Source: Melampsora larici-populina 98AG31
Taxonomy: Eukaryota; Basidiomycota; Pucciniomycetes; Pucciniales; Melampsoraceae
Direction of reading: 5' to 3'
NCBI RefSeq assembly: GCF_000204055.1
Contig: NW_006768876.1
Span: 46,370 to 110,369 of the forward strand
DNA: 64,000 bases
Part shown: piece after piece, positions 56,937 to 64,000 of the stretch
Position numbering within the stretch: position 1 is the first letter of the stretch
Layout: every line of letters starts with the position of its first letter
The notes under the pieces: model-generated
What the model was told of the DNA's origin: nothing
Seen by the model: only the letters and a program-made list of their open reading frames with translations
Database searches by the model: none
Made by a program: the position numbers and the translations under genes

Positions 56937-57648
56937 TGTGAGGAGTGCACGTCTGTTAGGCGTACTCTTCACTAAGAAGGTGATAAGGAAGGTAAAGTGT
57001 GGTCTTCATGTGGTACACCCAAGTGAAGACTACAGCTAGTTGACCTCTAAGAAGAGGATATGAGGGAGAGAGAAAGGGATTAAGGGTGGTAAAGAGCTAG
57101 TACACTCTAACCTTGTGAGACTGTGAGGGGCAGGCTTTACACTTTGGTGAACCAAAGATCCTGAAGGCTACTTTAGACTCCATATAATGGAGGAAGCTTT
57201 GCTGCTTTACGTTTTATTTCTAGAGAATATGATGGCCCAAGGCTCATAGAAATCAATACCGGTGTGCTCAGCAATAGAACCTGCGATGCTCAAGTTTGGT
57301 CTTTAGACTACACAACTAATCACGTACTCAAGGATCCTCTATATAGGATTTCAAGTATAATGTGATTCTGATGTTGTGATGTGTTAAAAGATGGGGGATG
57401 AATCAAGGGAAGAAGGGGGGTTTATATATTCACAGGTCAAGCGTCAACTTGTGGTTGGCGTGTGATTCTTGTCTCACTTGTGGTTGGCGCTTGGGTTAGG
57501 TTTGTTACGTATTTAATACATTATGTACATGTGTTTACGTGGCTCTTGACACTGAGCCTTGAGATGTACTTATGGATTTATACAATAATATAATATTACA
57601 TGTGTTACTGCTAGCCCGTGGTCACGTAATCAGGGCTCAGGGCTGACA
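56937..57648. repeat. solo LTR (712 bp) with TATTT duplication
   Basis: Starts TGTGAGGAGTGC, ends GGGCTCAGGGCTGACA, and is flanked by a perfect 5 bp TATTT duplication (56932-56936, 57649-57653). Same family as 36582-37379. Confidence 0.9.
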
Positions 57649-57653
57649 TATTT

Positions 57654-58011
57654 CTCAAAGACAACACATTGCTAACCCTAATAGCCAGACCTTGCCTACT
57701 ATCTTCGTGATTGTAACCACCTAAACTCACACTTATCCCCATGCTGCCTTTGTCAAAAACACTTCCCGCAAATCAAACAATTATGACCTACAATTCTTAT
57801 CAGCTGGATATTGTGTAGAAGGGAATTCCTGTTTACCTAGCCTAAATACCTAATCCCCATTGTGGTCCAATCATCCAAGGCCATGCCCATCCAAGTCCAG
57901 CATATTTCATTCTACAATGAGTGCTACTATTTTGTTGCCCAATACTTCCTCATCACAAGGTATTCTGCAGTGAATTGGACCCACGACAATATCTGTGATG
58001 CTGAATTCAGT
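57654..58011. other. spacer, no gene seen
   Basis: Short stretch between the solo LTR and the LTR of the second chromovirus. Nothing coding. Confidence 0.35.
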
Positions 58012-58164
58012 TGTTATGAGCTTGGAGTATAAGAGATCAGAGAGTATCTTATAGTATAACTTAGATTGAAGCATGAGGAAAAGCAATACAACGTGTTGAG
58101 CTCTAGAATCTAGAAGGGCGGCTTGTACTCAGTATAAGCATAATCCAGTATGAGGATTATAACA
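58012..58164 (-). repeat. 3' LTR of the decayed chromovirus (153 bp)
   Basis: Ends TGTTAT and ATAACA are perfect inverted hexamers. The polypurine tract (AAAGGGGGAAG on the - strand, about 58168-58178) abuts the LTR on the pol side, fixing orientation and boundary. Confidence 0.85.
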
Positions 58165-58258
58165 CTACTTCCCCCTTTACGTCCCACTCCCTCTTGCTGA
58201 GCTGACGTCTATCCCCGGGCTAGCATTAAAAAACCCACGTGGGGAAAAAGCATTGCCC

Positions 58259-59692
58259 TCATACCTTTCTCCTTGTCCTCTTGTAATGTTTCTCTGCGTC
58301 TGGATATTTCTGATTGAATAATTTTACTAACTCTTGCGCATTGTCTAAGCCACTTGCAGGTTCCCACGAATCTTCTTCTGGGCCATACCCCTTCCAACTT
58401 ACTAGGTATCCAGTCATTTTACCCCTTCTTCTCTTATTCAAAATCTTCTCGACTTCAAATTCTTCCTCATCCTCAATAATGATTGGTCCAGGTGGTGGTT
58501 GTACTTGACCTTCTATCTTACTGTCTTGGTACGGTCGTAATAAACCTACTGAAAAAACAGGGTGTACTCGACTCATTGAAGCAGGCAATGTCAGTTTATA
58601 GGCGTTAGTTGAGATTCTTTTAGCAATTGGAAAGGGTCCCAACCACTTGTGCGAAAACTTTGCACTTGGTCTCGTCGTTGATATGTGCCGCGAATCTAAC
58701 CAAACTTTTGAACCCACTTCCCAGTCTGGTGCTTCACGCTTTGATTTATCGTAATGCCGTTTCATGGTCTCCTGAGCTAGTAAGATTGATTCTCTTAATT
58801 CTTCTTGCACTTCTCCTAATTGGCGTAACATTTCTTCTACTGCTGGTATGCATCTTTCACTTGAAGGGACTCTTGAATAATTCACGTCGTAGCCATAATT
58901 TGCCTTGAATGGTGAGACCCCTGTAGATGTATGTGGACTATTTTTGTACGCGAATTCTGCAAAGTCCAATAAATTTGACCAATTATCTTGCTTATACCCT
59001 ATGAAGTGCCTCAAGTACTGTTCAACTGCTTTGTTTGCTATCTCAGATTGCCCGTCCGTTTGCGGATGGTACGCGGTTGATGCCTGGGTAGTGATTCCTA
59101 GTTGTTTATTTAACTCCTTTGTGATCTTTGATATGAAAATGTTTCCGCGATCAGAAGTGATTGTTGAAGGGGTACCGTGATACTTCCAGACGTGCTTAAT
59201 CATTAAATTGGCTAATTCCTCCAAATCCATCGTCACATTACAAGCTATAAAGTGACACATCTTGGTCATTCGGTCTATCACTGTCAGTATGCAATCTTTA
59301 CCTTCAGACATTGGTAGGTCGGTGATAAGGTCATAACAAACATCCGTCCAGGGTCCCGTCGGCACCGGTAATGGTTGTAAGCTTCCGAAGGGTCGGTGTG
59401 TTCGTGGTTTTACCCTTTGACATGAATGACAGCCATTGATGTACTTGTTCACAAAAGCTTTCATTGAGGGCCAGTGATAGTAACGTCTAATCAATGCTAA
59501 CGTCTTCATCTGGCCTGGGTGTCCAGCTAATATACTATTGTGTCTTGATTGAAGGATCTTGACTTTAAGTTCGTGGTTGTTTGGGATTTCTACTAAACCT
59601 CTGAAATAAAGAATTCCATCGGAGTGAGTATACTCTTCCCACTTTTCGTTGTTTTCTTTACAAAGCTTGCAATAGTTTTCCAATCCGCTCAT
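58259..59692 (-). pseudogene. pol: pol 3' part: integrase and chromodomain
   Basis: About 475 open codons. The integrase zinc region is HNSILAGHPGQMKTLALIRR..CHSCQRVK. The core has DRMTKMCHFIA, ITSDRGNIFIS, and the AYHPQTDGQSEIANKAVEQYLRHF block. The C-terminal chromodomain is EEFEVEKILNKRR..YLVSWKGYGPEEDSWEP. It is out of frame with the upstream part by one base at about 59660-59690, so full-length Pol cannot be made in the normal way. Otherwise it has no internal stop. Confidence 0.88.
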
Positions 59693-62417
59693 CAGAGATT
59701 GAGAGTGATCTAACCTCTTCCAGAATCAATGAATCATCCCAGACCTCCGTGATGTCTTCTAGTTCGTACACTTCATTACTTTCTTCATCTATGAATAAAT
59801 CAATTACATCTTTGTCGTGCATAAACCAGTTGTCTGAGGTGTCTAATTCAGATATAAAAGCATCTTCGGGCAGGTTTTCCGGCTTTAGTAGTCTTCCAAA
59901 ATCTAGTTTGCAGTCGTTGGACGGTTTCAGGTCAGGCCTTCTTGATAAGGCATCAGGCTTCGTTGATTGCTTGCCTGGTTTGAATCGTATCTCAAAATCA
60001 AAGCAACCTAGTATTTCAGCCCATCGAGCTTGTCGTCTCGTCAGCTCTTTAGTTTTCATTAATGACTCTAGGTTTTTATGATCAGTATAGACAATGAAAT
60101 TCAATCTGTGAGGGTTTCCTTCTAGATAATGTCGCCATTCTTTGAATGATGCAATGACCGCGAGGAGCTCTTTGTCAAATATCTCGTAATTACGTTCTGC
60201 TTGAATTAATGAACGTGATAGAAAAGCCACAGGATGAATTTCCCCGTCGTCGTCGGCTCTTTGCGATAAGACTGCTCCTAATGCATAATCGGAGCAGTCA
60301 CATTCTAATATGAATTGCTTATACGGATCAGCAATTTCCAGTACCGGTGCTTGTGTGAATGCTTCCTTTAGCGTCCTGAATGCTTGATCGCGCTCGGGTG
60401 TCCATACAAACGGTGTGTTGCTTTGAGTTAGGTCATGTAGAGGTCGAGCAATCCTTGAGAAATTGAAGATGAATCTTCTGTAGAAGTTGGCGAAACCAAT
60501 GAATTGCTGCACTTCTCCTACATTCTTGGGTGTTGGCCATTGAGGCACAGCTTTGACTTTAGATTTGTCCATAGAGATTTTGTTGTGAGATAATTGCAAT
60601 CCTAAGTAAGATATTTCTGACTGTCCAAATCTAGAATTCTCAGGTTTTAGCCATATGTTCTGTTTGCGTAATGTATCTAAAGCTGCTTTTACCGCCTTGG
60701 CGTGGTCTTCACCGGGCTTGGTATAAATTAAGATGTCGTCTAAATACGCTGCCATGTCACGTCCAATCCTATCTTTGAAAATATCTTGCACAAAGTATTG
60801 AAAGTACCCTGGCGCACCCGTTGGACCAAAGGGCATCGTGAGAGGCTCGAATTGCCCAGATTTGCAGATAAAGGCCAATTTTGCCTCGTCACCTTCTCGT
60901 ACTCTGATGTTGTTGTAACCGTTACGCATATCTAATGATGTGTACCTGTCGGCATCCAGTAATGAGTCCACCAATTCCATTGTAAGAGGTAATGGGTATC
61001 TATTCTTTACTGTTAGTGAATTAAGTTTTTGGTAATCAAAGCAGGGTCTAAGCTTTCCGTCTTTTTTTCCAGTGAATAATACGGGGGCTGCCCACGGTGA
61101 AGTTGTTCTGTGAATTGTACCAGTAGCTAATCCCTCCTCGATCATTTCATTTAATACTTCATTTTCAGCTGGTGACAAAGGTATTACACGGCCTGCTTGT
61201 GGTGTGGCACCTGGTAATAAATCTACACAGAAATCGTATTTTCGGTGAGGGGGTAGAACTTTTGACTTGGATTTCTCGAACATGGCTAAGTATTCGTGAT
61301 ACTCTTCTGGTACAAGTTCAGACGCTGACAGTTTCTCATTCTTCTTGTTTTCACCCGCAGCTAGTTCAGAGGAAATGTTCCATGAAGCTCTTGCTGCGTC
61401 CAATTGCGGAGTTTGCACTAGGGATTTCCTGATATAGGACTTCATAACCGGTTGTCTTCTCACGTGATGTCCATAAGCCGCTGATTTGAGGTGGTTCTGT
61501 AGGAAAGAAAACTGCTTGCCAGTATGTTCATTGGATTTAATCATGATTGGCGTATCGAGCTTACCTTGCGGGGGTGCTAGTGTACCACTTTGAGCACACA
61601 CCCCCTCGTCACATGTCCTAGCTTTCTCCATTGGGTCGTTCCTCGTTCCCTCTGGAGTGGTTTTCGGATTGGACGTTGCAAGGTTTTCCATCGTTCCAAG
61701 TACTTGTTTGTCGTTCCCATTTGTGTTGCTGTCTTTCATGCTGATGCTCTGTGGAATTCCGGTGATATTAAGCTTGCAAACTGTTTCATTTTTGACAGGT
61801 AATGAAATGACATCAAACTCACATTGCGGGGGTGCTAGCGTACTACTATGAGTACACACCCCCTCGCTACCAATCCTAGCTTTCCCCTCTGAATCCTTTT
61901 GATCTGCTGAAGGGGATGTTGTCGGTGGCTGCGAGACTGTTTCTACAGCCGCAATTTGAGTAACAATTTTCTTGAGGGTACGTGACTTCCAGTCGATTCT
62001 CTCATGGTTTTTACTGATCCAATCAATTCCAATAATGCAATCAATTGAATCCTTCAGACGTGACACTAGGAAGGTTGTTGGTGGTTTGTCTAGTTTATCT
62101 TCAAGGATGTAATTTCCGACTTGTGATATAAAAGACCGGGCTCCATTGAACCCTGTAACAGGTCTTGGTTGAGGTAAAGGTGTTGTCGATATCTTGGTAT
62201 GTGATACAAATTTCTCATTGATTACATCGTGTGTAGCGCCTGTATCAAGCATTACACGGGCAAGGTGGGTCGTTTCTTGGATGGGATCATAGATTGGCAC
62301 AAGCGCAAGTAGTCGATTATCATTCATTTCAATTTCATCTACTTCTATAGCACCCATATCTACTTCTAAATCTAATCCCAATCCTGTTAAGCTCGAAGAA
62401 GGAACGACCTTCATCAA
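59658..62417 (-). pseudogene. pol: pol 5' part: protease, reverse transcriptase, RNase H
   Basis: About 919 open codons. The protease has LDTGATHD with IIGIDW further on. A long spacer contains three repeats of an APPQ(C/G) segment. The reverse transcriptase carries LRPCFDYQKLN and YLDDILIYT; RNase H has ILECDCSDYALGAVLSQR and DKELLAVIASFKEWRHYLEG. It ends at a TAA where the frame shifts by one base into the integrase part. Sequence landmarks parallel the intact chromovirus, so the frameshift is a decay event rather than a designed site. Confidence 0.88.
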
Positions 62418-62680
62418 AGAGCTTCGCCATTTTTTGCCTCATCCGCCTTGCTTACTTCATCAACTCCTCCACTTTTCACTTCTGTTGTACTGACTTTCAC
62501 ATCTTTGCTATATCTTGATTTACCCTTCCAACCTCTATCCTGATAACCTGCTCCACACGCGCTAGCTCTATGATTTGGCTTTCCACATCTAAAACATAAT
62601 TGCCTATCCCATCTTCTTCGATATTCATCACTTGATATGTTAAATCTAGGCCGTTGCTATTTGCAGCCCACACAAAATCC
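62418..62680 (-). pseudogene. gag: gag C-terminal remnant with zinc knuckle
   Basis: The frame reads RPRFNISSDEYRRR.. then CFRCGKPNHRASAC, a CX2CX4HX4C knuckle, and ends just before pol. It begins abruptly at the first TGTAGGCG of the array, so the N-terminal two thirds of gag are missing. Confidence 0.75.
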
Positions 62681-63160
62681 ATGTAGGCGCTGCCAAAACA
62701 GCGCCTACATGCCTTTTTCCCACGAAAAAGCGCCTACATACAGCCTGTAGGCGCTTTATCCCTTTTCAAATGACGCCTACAGGCTGGAAAACCAATGTAG
62801 GCGTCATTTGTATACGCCTACAGTCGAAAAAATGAAATGTAGGCGTCAATTTGAAGCGCCTACATATGTGGGCGCACGGAAATTACGCCTACATTTTATT
62901 TTTTCGACTGTAGGCGTAATTTGGGTGCGCCTACATATGTAGGCGCTTGAATTTTACGCCTACATCCATTTTTTTGCACGTAGGCGCATTTTCTGAGCGC
63001 CTACATTTAAGATTTGACATGTAGGCGGGTGAATATCACGCCTACATGGATTTTCCGGCATGTAGGCGTGGGAAAAAAGCGCCCACTTTCCTAATACAGC
63101 CATGTAGGCGTCATTTCTGCGCGCCTACAGCTGTTCAGACGTGTGGGAACGCGCCTACAC
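62680..63160. repeat. array of about 24 alternating inverted TGTAGGCG / CGCCTACA motifs
   Basis: The octamer TGTAGGCG or its complement occurs about every 20 bases over 480 bases, almost strictly alternating in orientation, so neighbouring copies pair. Examples: 62682-62709 (11 bp stem, 6-base loop), 62768-62809 (14 bp stem, 14-base loop), and a perfect 20-base palindrome GCGCCTACATATGTAGGCGC at 62927-62946. A few copies are degenerate (TGTGGGCG, CGCCCACT). A larger inverted repeat around 62813-62920 is also visible. Confidence 0.95.
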
Positions 63161-63206
63161 GTGTGTGTACGTGGAAGTTTGGTCAAACTTCATGTACACA
63201 TCCACT
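63161..63206. repeat. hairpin flanking the array
   Basis: TGTGTACGTGGAAGTTTG pairs with CAAACTTCATGTACACA around a GT loop with one bulge. It lies directly after the last motif of the array and before a TATA-like GATATAG. Confidence 0.7.
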
Positions 63207-63355
63207 GATATAGAGGCCCCTTGGCTCCTTTCCCCCCTTTTCCACTCTAGAACACGGACTTTGAACTTTTTCAACCCTCCACCCTTCAAAAAATCATCAA
63301 CTTCTCAGTTTTAAAGCTAGTCACGCCAGCTTTTCACTCTTCACATCAAATTAAA

Positions 63356-63865
63356 ATGAAAAACAACAACTTCAACAACAATAACAACCAAATCCCTACG
63401 GGTGATTTTAAACCTTTCAACAATACCAATCAGATGAATAATCATAACAACAATTTCAACAGTTTACAACATGATCAAATGAATAATATAAACAACAATT
63501 TAAATCAAAACTTCAGTAATAAAATGATGAATAATATGAATCATATGATGAATAATAATAATTATATGATGATGAATAATAATAATCAGATGTTCAATAA
63601 TCATAATAATCATTTATTCAACAATAATCAACAAATTCCATCAAACCATCAAGGTTCCTTAATGATGAATCAAAGTAATTTAATGAACAATCAAAGTAGC
63701 TTATTGAATAATAATGATGGTGTTATTAACACTGATTTCAACACTCAAACTTTATTGAACAATAATAATTCCAACTTTAACACTCACTCATTCAATTTCA
63801 TTCTTATTATTAATTATTCTTATTATTATTCATTCTCATTAATATCAATCTTATTATTCACATAG
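63356..63865 (+). CDS. asparagine-rich low-complexity protein
   Basis: 169 codons from ATG 63356 in a TTAAAATGAAA context. Residues 1-145 are dominated by Asn with Met, Gln, His, Ser and Phe (runs such as NNNNN, MMNNNN), a prion-like composition. The last 20 residues are hydrophobic and encoded by (ATT/TTA)-rich DNA, so the true exon may end earlier at a splice site. A TATA-like GATATAG and a CT-rich leader lie at 63210-63260. No conserved domain. It may be the first exon of a regulator with an Asn-rich region, or a chance product of an AAY repeat tract. Confidence 0.45.
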   Translation: MKNNNFNNNNNQIPTGDFKPFNNTNQMNNHNNNFNSLQHDQMNNINNNLNQNFSNKMMNNMNHMMNNNNYMMMNNNNQMFNNHNNHLFNNNQQIPSNHQGSLMMNQSNLMNNQSSLLNNNDGVINTDFNTQTLLNNNNSNFNTHSFNFILIINYSYYYSFSLISILLFT

Positions 63866-64000
63866 TTAATGATTTAAGTTTAGATATCAAAGATCTACGC
63901 TACGCGGTAAACTTTTTCGAAGTGATAAGGTGCAAAGACAGGTGCCGGCTCAGTCTCGCCACCCCCCTTAACTCCTTTTCTTCTCTTTTTCTTTTTCTTT
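63866..64000. other. window end, CT-rich tract
   Basis: Ends in a long TTCTTTT/CTTTTTC pyrimidine tract. No gene is seen before the window stops. Confidence 0.3.

Larger units (their letters stand above)
58012..62680 (-). mobile_element. decayed Ty3 chromovirus, 5' end missing
   Basis: A - strand element with only its 3' LTR (58012-58164), pol in two frames and only the last part of gag. The 5' LTR and most of gag are gone, cut off at the palindrome array that begins at about 62680. Related to, but clearly diverged from, the intact element at 18698-24825. Confidence 0.88.

Noticed and set aside
62680..63160. CRISPR-like repeat array
   Set aside because: Motifs alternate in orientation, are only 8 bases long, have no conserved repeat-spacer structure, and the DNA is eukaryotic.

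Overview
This is a nuclear fragment of a filamentous fungus, most likely a rust (Pucciniales, Puccinia-like). Pointers: genes are cut by many 44-135 base introns with GT..AG ends and CTRAC-like branch sites; most of the sequence is transposable-element DNA of the types common in rusts (Tnp2-type CACTA transposase, Pong/NAM-associated pair, PIF/Harbinger, hAT, Ty3 chromoviruses); and there is a secreted Nudix-box protein of the AvrM14-like effector kind. No RNA gene, CRISPR array or bacterial operon was found. The species call is inference.

Layout. 0.4-8.1 kb: three + strand, many-exon coiled-coil genes, two of them clear paralogues, with a conserved-looking hypothetical gene on the - strand between the first two and a small - strand helical gene after the third. 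9.4-12.4 kb: a ten-exon + strand gene (775 codons after splicing) with a SAP-like motif and an internal tandem exon duplication, convergent with a four-exon Tnp2-type (CACTA) transposase gene at 12.6-16.1 kb. 16.6-17.5 kb: a two-exon - strand gene. 18.7-24.8 kb: a complete young Ty3 chromovirus with identical 206 bp LTRs and a 5 bp target duplication, inserted inside an exon of a - strand zinc-finger gene. 25.2-25.95 kb: a satellite with dimeric higher-order structure. 26.6-29.8 kb: a hAT pseudogene with a solo LTR at its 5' edge. 30.7-31.5 kb: nested MITEs. 32.9-34.3 kb: a six-exon sideroflexin gene. 35.4-43.5 kb: MITEs, a solo LTR and a decayed Pong-type Harbinger pair split by a non-autonomous CACTA element. 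43.8-48.4 kb: an apparently intact PIF/Harbinger DDE transposase and its convergent Myb/SANT-like partner. 49.9-50.5 kb: the candidate secreted Nudix effector. 52.75-53.7 kb: COX11. 55.4-57.6 kb: a second CACTA foldback element and a solo LTR. 58.0-62.7 kb: a decayed - strand chromovirus whose gag stops at a striking 480 bp array of alternating inverted TGTAGGCG motifs. 63.4-63.9 kb: an asparagine-rich ORF.

How it fits together. The recognisable host genes are few: two mitochondrial (sideroflexin, COX11), one probable secreted effector and the coiled-coil cluster. The rest is a layered record of insertions: elements inside elements, each bounded by target duplications that can be read directly. 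Two non-autonomous elements begin CACTACAA and carry 3 bp TAA or TTA duplications, which makes the Tnp2-type transposase at 12.6-16.1 kb, or a relative of it, their plausible mobiliser. The GGC/GGG-ended MITEs with TAA/TTA duplications fit the PIF/Harbinger transposases instead. The best candidates for something undescribed are the alternating-palindrome array at 62.68-63.16 kb, the divergent Nudix protein, and the duplicated-exon SAP-like partner of the CACTA transposase.
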